NCBI GenBank assembly: GCA_032358165.1
Contig: JAALGY010000011.1
Coordinates: 1,364,001-1,428,000, forward strand
Reading direction: 5' to 3'
Source of the DNA: Diplosphaera chodatii
Taxonomy: Eukaryota; Chlorophyta; Trebouxiophyceae; Prasiolales; Stichococcaceae
DNA length: 64,000 bases
Shown: positions 24,271 to 35,506 of the stretch, piece by piece
How positions within the stretch are numbered: the first letter of the stretch is position 1
Layout: each line of letters starts with the position of its first letter
The notes under the pieces: model-generated
The model's input: only the letters and a program-made list of their open reading frames with translations
Databases searched by the model: none
Told to the model about the DNA's origin: nothing
Position numbers and translations under genes: made by a program

Positions 24271-25493
24271 ATGCAGGCCCAGCAACGAGTAGAAACACCG
24301 CCGGAACATGTGTCATCTGCAACACGCATGCTGGAGCGGCGGCGCCAAATGATTGAGCTGCAGCAGGAGCTGGCCAAGCAGCAAGCTGTGTATGCGGAGA
24401 AGGCAGGTTATATTGACTGGTGTTGTGATGTGCTTCCATCATGCTGGTTCCTATACAGCACTGAACGACCCGCAGTCACGGCACTGGTGGCCTGGATACC
24501 TTGAATGTCCTGTGCGTGCTGCGCACGTGCCAGAAAGGCGCCATTTGGTGCCTGCAGGACAGGCAGCTGACACTGCGGGAGCAGGCGCTCAAGAAGAGCG
24601 ACGTTGACTTTCAAGATCATCTGTGCCGCTTCATCCGCTTCCTGCAGGCAACTGTGCTGGTCATGCTCCCTGGCGACCTTGTGCCCACACATGCGTCATG
24701 CTGCACACATTCACCGGAAGGGCACACTTGCACAAAAGTCCACCCAGCAGCTGTCGGATGCGGGCCTTGCGGTCGTTGTGTAGGACAGCGATGCGAAGCG
24801 CGCCAGGGCGGAAAGGAAGGAGCGTGCGGAGCTCAATCTTCAGGCCAGGAAACAGGCGGATATTGACCAGCTGGTGTGGAGCGGCATCCAAAGGGATAGA
24901 TGCCATCCACCTATCTGCGCACAAGCTTGGCCGCGTGCCGCCTCCTTCTGCTGCAGACGCTTGGTCTCTTCATCGTGCAGTTGGAGGACATGGGAAGGCT
25001 GACCATGCAGCGGGATCAGCTCAGACTGGAGTTGGAGGGCAACCTGAAGTGCGTGTCATGAGACCTGTGCAGTTTGTTCTCATCCAACATCCCAATGTTG
25101 ATCATGCACCCGGCTGGCCACCGCAGGTATCGTGATTACCTTGACAGCTGCCTGCTGGAGGGCGATGGCTTTCATGACATTGCTGCAATCATGGCTCAGC
25201 ATGCCGCCATTATTGTAGCCCAGGCAGACATTGCAGCGCGGCATGAAACATGTATTACGACAATGCAGCGCGAACGGTCTGTCTGTTGGTTGCAGACCTG
25301 TCAGCTGCAACATGCATACCAAGTGGTTGTGCCAGCCTTCCTACAGGATGTCGAAGACCACCTGATAGGGTTCCCTTGCAAGCTGTGCAGGGAGCAGCTA
25401 GGTGCTCACATCGCAGATAAGCGTGCGCAGATCACTGAGCTGCAGAATGATGTGGCTGCGCTGAAGGGCGATGCCGCCAATAGCAAAGCCTAA
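24271..25493 (+). CDS. CCDC42/CFAP73-family ciliary coiled-coil protein
   Basis: This family includes CFAP73 (MIA2 of Chlamydomonas) and CCDC42. CFAP73 is part of the MIA complex linking the N-DRC/doublet to the inner dynein arm I1. Exons: 24271-~24402 (MLERRRQMIELQQELAKQQA), ~24559-24647 (LREQALKKSDVDFQDHLCRF), ~24784-24872 (DSDAKRARAERKERAELN), ~24952-25049, ~25127-25270 (YRDYLDSCLLEGDGFHDIAA) and ~25346-25493 (TAA). The order of blocks, LxxREQALKK...FxxFL then [DE]x-DAKRARA and later a YxxYLxxxxxxxxxFHxI block, follows CCDC42-type proteins. The exon 2/3 junction gives the family sequence only if intron 2 starts with GC (CTGCAG|GCAACT). Length is about 230-260 residues, shorter than animal homologues. 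The C-terminal exon is less certain. Confidence 0.73.
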
Positions 25494-25676
25494 TGCACAT
25501 ATTGCAGTTGTAGCCGATGTGGTAGGCAAGACGCGTCCAAGTTCACATGCTGTCAGTGCACCGCGTTCAACGGTGGATTCGTGCATTTAAGTCATGATTG
25601 CAAAGAGTTGTTAACAAGTAGGATGGCATACACAATGGGTTCCAGTTGACCCATATTGCCATGCGAGGACCGACCA

Positions 25677-27025
25677 TTACTGCTTGAAGCCAATCAAGTA
25701 CGTGAATCGGATGTAGAGGTACATCCCCGTAAAGACGCAGCCCACGAGCAGCAGCGCCAAGCATGTTTTACAGAAGCCAATGCGGTTCCTGCAGTCCATG
25801 TGTTAGGCTGTCACGCACGGCAAGCCTGCACCAGTGCAACATCGGAATGCACACCAGACACACGATGGCGATCCACGCAGCACAGCTCACACCTGGAATG
25901 GATCTGTTTGGCCCGCTGTTTGCTCTTGCGAGCCTGCTGTAGGCTGTGTTCCAATGCAGCATCCGTGTCGTCCAGTAGGGTTTCCCTGCGTGAACAGATA
26001 TTCTGACTGCCTGCAGCGTGTCTGAAACAGCTATTGAACCCATGTGGTGTTTGTGCCACGCATCGCACCGATGCCGCAGCTGGCTTTCCATGGCCAGCGT
26101 GTTGGTCTTCATGCCTGCTGCCATGCCCACCATTTCGTCGGTGATCATGTCCTGCACAAACACGACATATGTCTATAGGCGTCAACCCGGTGGATGCCTA
26201 ATAAGGCTCGGCCCGTTACTCGGTGGTGAGGGCACACCTGCAACTGCTCCTGTGTGTCCAGCGTCCTGCGTGCTGCCTCTGTGAGTTGGCTGCCGTTTGC
26301 AGCATGCGCTACGTCTGCTTGTACAGGAGCCGGGTTGCCTGGCTGCAAACGTCTGCAGGTGAGATGAGATGCCTTGCCATGCCACGCACCCAGGGCAAGG
26401 CGCAAAGTGGGTGATCCTGCGAACATTGAAAAGGCAAGAACCAACAAACCGTGATATGCAGGAAACTCACGAGAACAGCTCGGCTCGCGCTTCTCGCTGC
26501 TGTGCCGCATCATTTGAAGGCTTTGCTGCTGCCGCTGTGCTGGGCTCCTGCAATTGCTGTGACAGCCGCTGCACATGCTCCTGGTACTGCTGCAACACAG
26601 CGTCGTCGACCCTGCAAGATAGGTCAAGAAACGCACATGGAACGTCTCCTTAGACTTTTGAACGTGTGTGCAGGGAGCTGGTGGGTATTAATTGTGCCCT
26701 CTGCACCTGTTTGTAGGGCTCTGCCGCAGGCCCTCCAGCTGCTCTGACAGGGTCTCGACATACTGCATGATGCAATTATGCATGGCCGTCAGTCAAATGA
26801 TATGACACCCGTAAGCACGCCAGCACACTAGACCGACCCGCCCACGGGTTTGCCCAGACGCACATGGTGGAACAGCGGGCTGGTTCGCCACGCCACCAAC
26901 TCCTTCTTGCGGACGGGAGCTTGGCCACCAGCGATGTCGTAGCAGCTTTTTAGCAGCTTGCGGAAGCTGATCTCGAGGAACTGGCCCGATTTGGGGGTTG
27001 GTAAGTCCAGTTGCATCGGGTGCAT
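25677..27025 (-). CDS. USE1: USE1-like ER SNARE
   Basis: Use1 is the Qc-SNARE of the Golgi-to-ER fusion complex with Sec20, Ufe1/Stx18 and Sec22. Exons (right to left): 27025-~26835 (MHPMQLDLPTPKSGQFLEIS; LLKSCYDIAGG), ~26770-26713 (YVETLSEQLEGLRQSPTNR), ~26605-26473, ~26285-26238, ~26145-26069, ~26003-25896 and 25790-25677 (TAA). The SNARE helix reads DMITDEMVGMAAGMKTNTLA then LLDDTDAALEHSLQQARKS, matching the Use1 block EEM..LA..LKTNTLA. The last exon supplies the tail anchor: NRIGFCKTC followed by a hydrophobic span and YIRFTYLIGFKQ. The phases of the last three exons agree. One internal junction, near 26473/26285, was not resolved in phase. SEC20, the partner of this protein, is about 14 kb upstream in the window. 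Confidence 0.82.
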
Positions 27026-27315
27026 GCAGATGTCCTAAAAGTGCAACTCAAGCATGAAGCGTTTACAGGGTAAACAAACGCTCCAAAGACACCTCTGTAC
27101 ATCAAGATATCATCTGAGGGTGTGCAAATGGCCGTTGATTAGGTGTGGGCCCGCCGGGCCGCAGGCCCGCAGCTGAGTGCGCCAGGGGTTCCAGCCAGTG
27201 ACATAACGGGGCTTCAAATCCAGATCCAACAGCTTGCTGTGCATGATGTGCACGACGAGACGATCACCGCGACATAGGGAGGACCTCGCGGCGTCGAGAC
27301 GGGTCCAACAGAGTC
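27026..27315. promoter_or_regulatory. 290-bp divergent intergenic region USE1/AP2 factor
   Basis: This is the only space between the USE1 start codon (minus strand) and the AP2 gene start (plus strand), so it must hold both promoters. It contains a perfect 6-bp inverted repeat with a 3-base loop, CGGGCC-GCA-GGCCCG, at 27155-27169 in a very GC-rich patch. No TATA-like element is obvious. Confidence 0.45.
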
Positions 27316-28405
27316 ATGCAGGCCTCTAGCGGCTCTGCAATGCTTTTGGCCGTGTCCGATCCGCCGGCGCCCCCCAGCGAGCGCTGGTCGGCAAACCTGT
27401 TTCAGCAGCCTTCGTGTGCGGTGGTTTCAGGCAGCCCCTGCACATCGGACGCCTCAGCCTCCACAGCCTTTTGGTCATCTCCTATATGTAGTCAGACAAT
27501 GATACTGCAGCCTGAAGACATCATGACCATGCCCAACAGCCCGATGGAGAACAGCCCAGTTGCAGCACAGACCGATCCAGCCTACACCAGACTCCTGGCG
27601 AGATTGCAGCGCCAGAGCGCCCAGCGCCGCATGTTGTACGGCTCAGCAGCCTCAGCCCCCGGCCAGCACTCCTGCGCGCGGCCTGCTGATGCCTCACATC
27701 GCATGGACAGGGTAGCACCTGCTCCACTTCAGCGGGAGCCCAGCAACAGCTTGTTGCCTTCCCGCCTGCAGCGTGGTGCGTGCATCATTCTTGAGGCGTC
27801 CTGGTTGCATGCGCATGATGCTCTGATGCCCTGTGTGTCGTTGCGGGCCACAGCTGGGGCTTCAGTGCTGCAGCTGTCACAGCATGGGTCTGCCAACATC
27901 CAGTGGCTCTGCTCCTGCTATACAGTGTCGTCGACTTTGTCGACCGCACCTCGGGGCGCGGACAGCGGCGACCTACAGCACAGCGCCGACGACGGCATCG
28001 AGAACAGCAGCTATGTGCGTTACCGGGGGGTCCGGCAGCGTGCCTGGGGCAAATTTGCTGCAGAGATTCGGGACCCCGCAAAGAACGTCCGCCAGTGGCT
28101 AGGGTGCGTGCTGCATGGCTAGCCTCGTCCAGACCGTGCACCAGTCACACCACTACCCAGAGGTTGCTGCGGGGCAGTGTGCTGATGTGGCACAGCTGAT
28201 TAGCGCAGTGTCACACTCAGCAGGTATCTGAAAATCTGCTGGATGAGCTGCCTCTTCTGCACGCTACAGGACCTTTCCCACGGCAGAAGAGGCAGCTAGG
28301 GTGTATGACCTGGCAGCGATACAGCTCAAGGGCCCCTCGGCGCAGCTGAACTTCCCACTCGACGGCAGCGGGGAACCCAGCGCAGCTCGTTGTGCGGTGC
28401 GCTAA
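27316..28405 (+). CDS. AP2/ERF-domain transcription factor
   Basis: Exon 1 is 27316-28103 and exon 2 is 28270-28405 (TAA). A single AP2 domain is split by the intron: [20 protein letters not shown] and NVRQWLG, joining to [20 protein letters not shown]. The junction recreates the canonical WLGTFxTAEEAA sequence. The DNA-contacting Arg/Trp residues (RGVRQR-W-KF-AEIR) are kept. The domain sits at the extreme C-terminus with about 18 residues after it; the roughly 245-residue N-terminal part is Ser/Ala/Pro-rich and unstructured. Part of it, about 27770-27920, has donor-like and acceptor-like edges and may be an unspliced intron in this model. AP2 factors are typical of the green lineage; targets cannot be inferred. 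Confidence 0.9.
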
Positions 28406-29538
28406 AGCATCATCTGTGCTGTGGCTGCTGACGAGTTGGCTGTGCCGACATCATGCATGAGTGTCTGATCCGCCTATCTGCGCTTTTAGCTGGATCTGAT
28501 GCCCTGTTGTGTGTCTCTGCGTAGACCACAATCATGCGGCGAAACAGCCAGCGAGCGTCAAAATCGAAAGCGCGAGAGGGTTTGAAGGAGCTGACACTCA
28601 ATGCTCTGCGCGATCTGTAGCTTCGGCGTTGGTGGTTTGGTGGGCTGGGGGTTTTCAGTATGTGTCTGGGGTCTGACATGTTGGTCCTTTTGCATGGTGT
28701 TCACGGCTTGCCAGTAGTTGCGAGGCTTGTCCATGGGCAGACCATGCGATTTGTTGCGACTGGCAGTGAGCCACCATATTGAGGCTGCAGCAGCTTTGCT
28801 GAACAGCAAAGCTGCCAATGGGCCGGTTGTTCCCATAGTTGCACCCGTTGAAGAGCAAGACAAAGTGGCACCACGCGATGTCCAGTTGTATTTGCATATA
28901 CAAGTATTGTGCTGTGCCAGACAGGCCAGCCTGTTGTTAACATACATCGAGTGGACCCATCTGACTCAGTTACCACCCTACCTTACACCATGTGACGTTG
29001 GCCCAGCGCCGTGGATGTGCATAGCGGCAATGTTCAGATTCATGGACTGCGTAACACAATTGGCCCAGCAAGTCAGGGCCAAATGGTCCCGCACAGTATT
29101 TGCCGGGACTGCGTCACCCAATGAGAGAATTCCTCAGCCAACGTGCACTCTATGGTGGTCAGAAGGATCCCGCTGACTTGGTGGCATGCTGGCTGCCCCC
29201 AGGTATTTTAGCCGTCTGTCAGTTACACACTGCCAAACTGCAGTCAATCTGCCACCAGCTCACATGGACCAAGCACGAGAGTTTTCAGTTTGAAAACTTG
29301 CTGTACGCTTGCATATCCCAAATGCACATACCGTACAGAGGCAGGACGCTGCCGACAAGCCGCCTGTCAGTGGCAGTTTCCTGAACAATCTGGCCGCTTC
29401 AAAGGTATGACAGCTGCACCAAGCGGCCTAAAATCCAATAGGTAGTGCAAGCAATGCACGAGTCAATGCACAGATGGATCAAGTGAATGACTAGTCGAGA
29501 ACCCCAGTAGCTTTCGTTAAACTGCTGGCATCAGGGGT
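28406..29538. other. 1.1-kb region without a supported gene
   Basis: Lies between the AP2 gene stop and the AIG2-like gene stop (convergent). It has open frames on both strands (for example plus 28718-29176 and minus 28558-28947) but no recognisable domain, no paired splice sites and no repeat ends that I can identify. It is AT-richer than the neighbouring exons. A degenerate mobile-element remnant is conceivable, but nothing shows it. Confidence 0.4.
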
Positions 29539-30366
29539 TTAGCCCACTGATTTCGGGCCATTCTCCTGTGGCACGGCGCCGTTCTCTTCGTACTCCTCCA
29601 GAAATTTTCTAGACATCTCCAGGTATGGCTGAAAGCGCGGGCCGTTTCGAAAGCCCTGATAATCCCAGTCACCGTGCAGGAGGTGACGCAGCTCGGGCAC
29701 CCAGACATACACCTCCGCCTCCATGCTGCTGCCATCCTGAAGAGCAAAATGCCGGCTAGTGGACACTCTATCCCCATGGCTGTCAGTACAGACTGGCAGC
29801 AATAGCAGGGTCGTACCTCAAGGATTGGCCGCTCGGTTGTTCTGTAGTAGTCCACGTCTTCGTACTCTGCAGGCACCAGCTGAGTTCGCATTGGTACGTG
29901 GTGTTCACTCATGCAGCCGAGCCACATGTTGCCAACAAATGCGTACCATCCAGGATGTGCAGCTCCCGATGGTTGAGACCAAGCAACACCTGCAAACGAT
30001 CATCTCCCCAGAGCTCAGCTGCGATCATGCCTGCGGGGCTGTGTGATGAACATTGCTGCACACAACATCCACCCACGCACCCAGCCTCGGACGCTGTCTG
30101 CTGGCAATCCTGGTGCAATCGCCGGGTACACACGCTTCTGTATCCTCGACCTTTTGTAGCCGTGCAAGGTCGCCTGCTTCCGGTCTGGTTGCCTTCTGAG
30201 CAGCACCTGTCAGTGGACAGCCTGGAAGTGACGGCCGTCACGCATGTTGAGCGGATACGCACCAGGACGGCCGCCACCTTGCGCAATGGGGGTGCGCATC
30301 ACGGCAAATCACCTGCACGACCTCCTCGGCCATGAGAGAGCCATATACAAATACGGTACCCGTCAT
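29539..30366 (-). CDS. AIG2-like gamma-glutamylcyclotransferase family protein
   Basis: GGCT-fold enzymes convert gamma-glutamyl amino acids or related compounds to 5-oxoproline; plant AIG2-like members have poorly known substrates. Exons (right to left): 30366-~30313 (MTGTVFVYGSLMAEEVVQ), ~30207-30095 (VLLRRQPDRK, LHGYKRSRI, RVYPAIAPGLPADSVRG), ~29993-29943 (VLLGLNHRELHILD), ~29871-29820 (EYEDVDYYRTTERPILE) and ~29740-29539 (SSMEAEVYVWVPELRHLL, GDWDY, stop). The family signature VYGSL is complete, and the conserved acidic residue lies in LDEYEDVDYYR, created exactly by the splice. Length is about 150 residues, normal for the family. Confidence 0.88.
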
Positions 30367-30963
30367 CGAGTGCCGATCGCGTGGTCTCTAGGTCATGCGC
30401 ATGGCCATCACATCCCAGCCGCTGCCTGACGCTGCTGGCGTCGCAGCTACCCTGGTTTACAAGCGACACGCAGCGGCCTGAACACTTCTGAATGGATGCG
30501 AGAAGCGGAGTTTGGCACAGGACTCGTGTATTGAGCTCACTTGGAAGGTGCAATGGCGAATGTTGGATGGTGAATGTCAGAGGTACATGCAGGGTAATGC
30601 CACACGCACATTTGCGATGGCAACGTGTCCCCCTATCTGCGCTTCCCGTCCCTACCTTGAATGTGCTTCAGCGAAGTGGATCCCGTGCATGGTATGCCTG
30701 TCAACTCAAGAGTCAAAAATGACCGCAATGTCAGCATCACGGCAATCGATACAAATTAGCACATGTGCCGAATACACTGTCAAGGCACCTGTGTTCTAGT
30801 GGTCTGGAGATCCGAGCACACGAGGTGGAGCTACGCATGGCTGGTTTTGGGAAAGATGTTGCCGTAACTGGCGGTGTCCTGCCATGATTGAGGACGCCTC
30901 GCTATGACATCTGTGGCAGATCTGTGCTGCAGTGCTATGCGAGCGGTCTGAACGGCCACCAGC
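30367..30963. other. intergenic region, AIG2-like/ATG6 divergent promoters
   Basis: About 600 bases between the AIG2-like gene (minus strand) and ATG6 (plus strand). No exon or RNA gene was supported. Confidence 0.45.
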
Positions 30964-33886
30964 ATGGAGTTCCACTGCCAGTCATGTCACGTGCGGCTTC
31001 AGCTGACTGGTGTCGAAGCGCTCAGAGATGTGGCAGCTGCAGCTGCACAAGCAGAGTCGCCATCCAAACAGCACCCTCAGCTTGAACAGCGTGATGGCTC
31101 CGCAGCAGCACCGCCGCAGCCATCGGAGCAGCGCCGCTCGACTGGCAGGCCTCCGCCTAGACTAGACGAGTCGTTCGTGGTGCTGGACGGCGCGCACCGC
31201 AATGCAGTCGGCCACGCCAGCGCGCCAGGTGCATCGGCCTATGCACTGCAACACGGGTTTCCACCAGGGCTGTACCGTGGTGCACGGCACTGAGCCCTTG
31301 CAGCAGCGAATGGCGCTGTTGCAGCAGGCATCGGCGGTTGCAGCAGTCAACGCTGCTGAACAGAAGGAAGCACGCCTGACTTGCGGCTGCTGCGCACCAC
31401 TGTGCAGGTGCTGCAGCGCCGCGCGGCCTGGAGGAGTCCTTTGTGGTGTTGATGAATGCTGCTGGTGGTCGCGGGGGCGCCAGCGGGCCTGGCCCAGCGA
31501 TGCTGGCGCAGCAGCAGGCGCACCAGCAGGGACTGCATGACCTGTTCGCGACGTGCGCCCGCACCTTCGAGCTGGCATCCACGTCAACCCAGGTGACCGT
31601 CTGGCAAACCAGCGTGTCGAGGCCGTAACGTCAGGGTCTTGGCACCAGATGCTCAACCAGCAGGCATCAAGCACACGCATCCACACCTCAAGTGCAACAA
31701 ATGCAATGCATGCACACCCTGCAAGTCTTGCCGGTGTCCTGCTCAGGTGGACCAGCCGCTGTGTGTAGAGTGCGCCAGCAAGGTGGTGGCCGAGGTTGAC
31801 GCCACGACGCGCGCAGCGGAGCAAGAGACAGCCGCCTATGAGGCCGCACTAGAGCGCCTGCAGGCGAGCACACAATGCATACTCGTTTCTCGTGCACCTC
31901 CAGATGTAGTCGTTGCATCAGAAACCTTCAGACTCTTCGCACTTCTGTCACTTCCAATACATCTACATTTAGGGGTTGTTCCGATGTCTTGCAGGCGGAG
32001 CCAGATGAAGCATTGCCAGATGCAGAGTTCAAGGCGCACCTGGCTGCCGCAGCAGCAGAAGCACGGCAAGAAAGGTGTGCCGGCAGCAGCCGGCAAATGT
32101 TTACATTATTATCTCTGCAAGTGCATGGATTTGTACATGCTGTGTTGGAGACTGCACATGCTGCACCAGGTGGTCGGTCATATGATCAATGCTTGGCTGC
32201 GGCTGCCGTCAGAGCCCAGCCTGGTCCGTTGCGCTGCAGGGAAGCGGCAGATCAGGCAGAGGCGGAGCTGGCCGAAGCTGAGCAGGAGCTGGCCGGACTG
32301 CAGGTACCATCTGTGCACGTCAGACTGTGCAGCTGCAGCAGTGCCGTGCATGGCGTGATCAGAGGGCGTCCTGCAGTATACGGTCTTGTGCCAGGGGACC
32401 AGCTTCGTTGGCATACATCAGATAACGAGGCAGCTGTGAGCCGTACAGGAGGCGGCGGGGGCGGTGGCGGCGATGGAGGAGCGCTACTGGCATGCGTTCA
32501 ACGACCTCAGCCTGCAGCTGGGCACGCACCTGCAGGAGCGCGACGCCACCCTGGCTAAGGTGCATGCCGTGCCTGCAGCAGCCTGCTGCAAGGCTGCAAC
32601 GCTGTGATAATGCAGGGCAAGCGTGTGCAGGCGGGGCATCAACAGCTGTGCGTGTGGCCGTGTTCCTACTGGTATCAACAGCCTGCAATGCAATCTGCAT
32701 TGCCGATCTGCTCTTTAGCGACTGGGCGCCTCAGGCACTGATGAGGCGCAGCTCAAGGTGGGCAAGTATGTGATGCATGAGGATGGCAAGTGAACATCGG
32801 TCGCTGCTTGCTGCAACACAGATCGAGGTGGCCGATGCACAGCTGGAGGCGCTGCGCCGCACCAGCGTGTGGAACGACGTGTTCCACATCTGGCACACCA
32901 ATGCTTTCGGCACCATCGGCGGCTTCCGCCTGGGGCGCACCGCCCAGGAGCCCGTGCCCTGGGAGGAGATCAACGCCGCCTGGGGCCACGCCGTGCTGCT
33001 GCTGCACACGCTGGCGCAGGTGCGCTGCTCGAGGCATCATGCTTCTGGACATGCTTCGACTGATCCAGGCTGGAGGCAGATGGCACAATGCAGACGCTGA
33101 GCGTTTGAAGTTACATGCTCTTGTGGGACCTAACAGGCTGCTGTGCCTGAGCAGACCTGCCAGCTGTCGTTCGAGCCAAATCGGCTGCTGCCCATGGGGA
33201 GCTACCCGCGCGTGGCGGACAAGCATGCGACGCACGACCTGTACGGCCCGGTGAACCGCTTTGTGTGCACTGGGTACGACCGTGCGCAGGTCGCCTTCCT
33301 GGCCTGCCTCAAGGTGCTCTGACCTCGGCTAGTGAAGTGCCATCAACTGGATACACAGCTTGTTTGCCATTGTGCATACTGAGAACAACACCCTGTGCAC
33401 AACAACTGCATGGACACCAGGGCCGACCAAGTGTCGTTGTCCAGACTATGACCCTGATCGTGCTGTGGCCAACAGGACTTCGCGGCATTCGCGCGAGCAC
33501 GCGACATTGCGGAGAAGCGCAGGGAGGCCTTCGAGCTGCCGTACGCCATTGATGGCGACCGTGTGGGCGGGCTCACCATCAAGCTCATCTTCAACAAGCT
33601 GGACAAGTGGTCCAAAGCCCTGAAGTACATGGTCGCCGATCTCAAATGGGCCCTCAAATGTGAGCACTGTTAATCACCCAGCTTTTGGTCACATGATGTG
33701 CTGGTTAGCCTGTGATCATCCCCTTCTGGCCCAACATGTTAATGTAGGCATGTGCCTCAGCTGCTGTATCGTTCATTGATGGCATGGTGTTGTGCAGGGA
33801 TGATTGCTGCGAATGATGGTGCACTGGCTGCATCGTTGTCAGGCGGAGCTGCCGCTTCCCGCACTGGCAGCGTTGCTGGGTCATAA
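30964..33886 (+). CDS. ATG6: ATG6/Beclin-1 autophagy protein
   Basis: Subunit of the class III PI3-kinase (VPS34) complexes for autophagosome formation and vacuolar sorting. Exon 1 from 30964 has [20 protein letters not shown] and [10 protein letters not shown]; exon 2 (~31400-31591) has [14 protein letters not shown]. Two such (M/L)(D/E)(N/E)SFVV blocks are typical of plant ATG6. Later exons: ~31747-31862 ([19 protein letters not shown]), ~31996-32077, ~32240-32302, ~32446-32559 (coiled coil; [16 protein letters not shown]), ~32820-33018 (evolutionarily conserved domain; [26 protein letters not shown]), ~33156-33318 ([20 protein letters not shown]), ~33473-33659 ([17 protein letters not shown]) and 33798-33886 ([19 protein letters not shown]). 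The last splice restores the conserved Trp. CxxC pairs at both N-terminal sites are present. Confidence 0.94.
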
Positions 33887-34229
33887 GCTACCAAGAGCAA
33901 CCACCAATCATGCTTGGCACGAAAGCAGGCTGGTGCAGATGCACGCCATTGGCTCCTTCTGGATGCCTTGCACCAGAGGGTTGCATCATCGTGCCCTGTA
34001 AGTGTAGTGTATTGTAGTAGTGCTGTGTTTTCTGTGCTAGAGATAGAGTGTGCAGCATCATCCGGTGTACATGCGTGTGCCACACCTACTCGGGGGGTCA
34101 GATGGGCATGCTGCGCCGTTGTGGTTCCAATAATCAAGGTTGTGACATCAGGTCAGTGATCATTGACCAGGGCCCCGCAACACACAACGGAAATCACAGC
34201 ATAAAACAACACCATCCGAGGCATCCTCA
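33887..34229. other. intergenic region between convergent ATG6 and SF3B5
   Basis: About 340 bases holding the 3' ends of two converging genes. Nothing else seen. Confidence 0.5.
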
Positions 34230-34696
34230 TCAATCCTCGTCCCTGCCGCTGGCTGGGGGCACGCCGCATGGCAGCAGCATCTTTTGCAGGAATTCATAGC
34301 GCACACGACCAACAGACTCGTTTTGTGCGATGGCAAAGTATTGCAACATGGGGTGGTGCCCCGTGTACGAAGCGTAGCTGTCCCGGGCGATGTTGACTGC
34401 AAAACACGCACACGTGCAGGCTCAGTGCCATATCATGTGACTCATCGAAACTTGCACCACCTTTGACGGAGCCACAGCAATGGCGGTGTGCACCCATGGG
34501 TGGCGACTACACATGACGGCAACACTGCCGTCGTGAGCATTCCTCATGCACAAGCATGGCCTGCTCCATGCTGAGCAAAAGCCTTCCCACCTGCCCACTC
34601 AAAGCGCTGAAGGTCCGCATGGCCGGTGCCGATGTACTTCGCCTGCAGATGCTCGAGCTGGCTGTTGATGTTGAAGCGATCCTGAAGCGTCGCCAT
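34230..34696 (-). CDS. SF3B5: splicing factor 3B subunit 5 (SF3b10)
   Basis: Small subunit of the U2 snRNP SF3b complex. Two exons: 34696-34591 and 34396-34230 (TGA), 90 residues, against 86 in human. Exon 1 reads MATLQDRFNINSQLEHLQAK then YIGTGHADLQRFEWA; exon 2 has RDSYASYTGHHPMLQYFAIA, QNESVGRVRYEFLQKMLLPC and GVPPASGRDED. The match to SF3B5 is continuous from start to stop, and both splice sites are canonical. Confidence 0.97.
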
Positions 34697-35506
34697 GGCG
34701 GCAGGTCCTCCCGCAGCACGTCAATGTGGAGACCTGCATGGCGGCGTCCAGCAGTATGCGTGGTATCCGAGCTGTGGGGAGGATATCGATAGCTATGCCA
34801 CCAGTCAGCACACGTTGCAGCCCACCTGCAGTTCTGACGACGGGCTGTTGCCTTGGCCGCCTGCCACCCACTGAGTTGCCGGCGACCCGCCCTGCAAAAG
34901 TGGCTTTGCTGTATTGTCTCTCAGGTGGATCAAGCACTGCACCCGCAGCCAGCCCTTCTGCACCGGGAGAAGCCCAGGTAACGCACGACAGGTTCCTATC
35001 ACGTACCAGAAAGGGTGCGGAGGGCTAGCTATAACAAGCAAGTGAGCACATGGCCTACTCGCAGCTGCAAATCTGCTCCTTGGCGGGGGCACAAGGGGCC
35101 GACAGTCGGCGTTTGCACCCGCTTCACACACTTCCAGGTGTGTCTCTCTTTAGAGAGTGATCAGGTGTTGATCTGTAAACAGCCTGCAGTTGACGCCGGC
35201 CTTGGCACCCGCACGCTCCGGCTGCCTGTTTGCTGCATACCGGGCCATCTGTGCATGCAGGTGCCAAGCATGCACAGCTTGCTGCAGCATGGTGTGCAGC
35301 GCTCGGTCATCAGCAGCTGGTGCAAAAGTCACATGCACGGAGCGGCACCCCTCGCTGTCGTGGCTATGCTATCCCATGCACATGATGTGCCCACGGCTTA
35401 TGCGGCGCCGGCCTCCCCTGCTGTACGGTGCATATCATCCGCGGCAGCCCATGAAACCGCTTCAGCAACCAGCGGCTGCACAGCCGCCCGCCACAGTGCG
35501 CCGGTC
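34697..35506. other. intergenic region SF3B5/bL19
   Basis: About 800 bases between divergent genes. A long plus-strand open frame from 35015 runs in frame into the bL19 start at 35507, so an upstream start is possible. The sequence before 35507 has no homology and looks non-coding. No other feature was identified. Confidence 0.4.

Noticed and set aside
28558..29176. Possible transposon or retroelement remnant with frames on both strands
   Set aside because: No reverse transcriptase, integrase or transposase motif, no terminal repeats and no target-site duplication visible.
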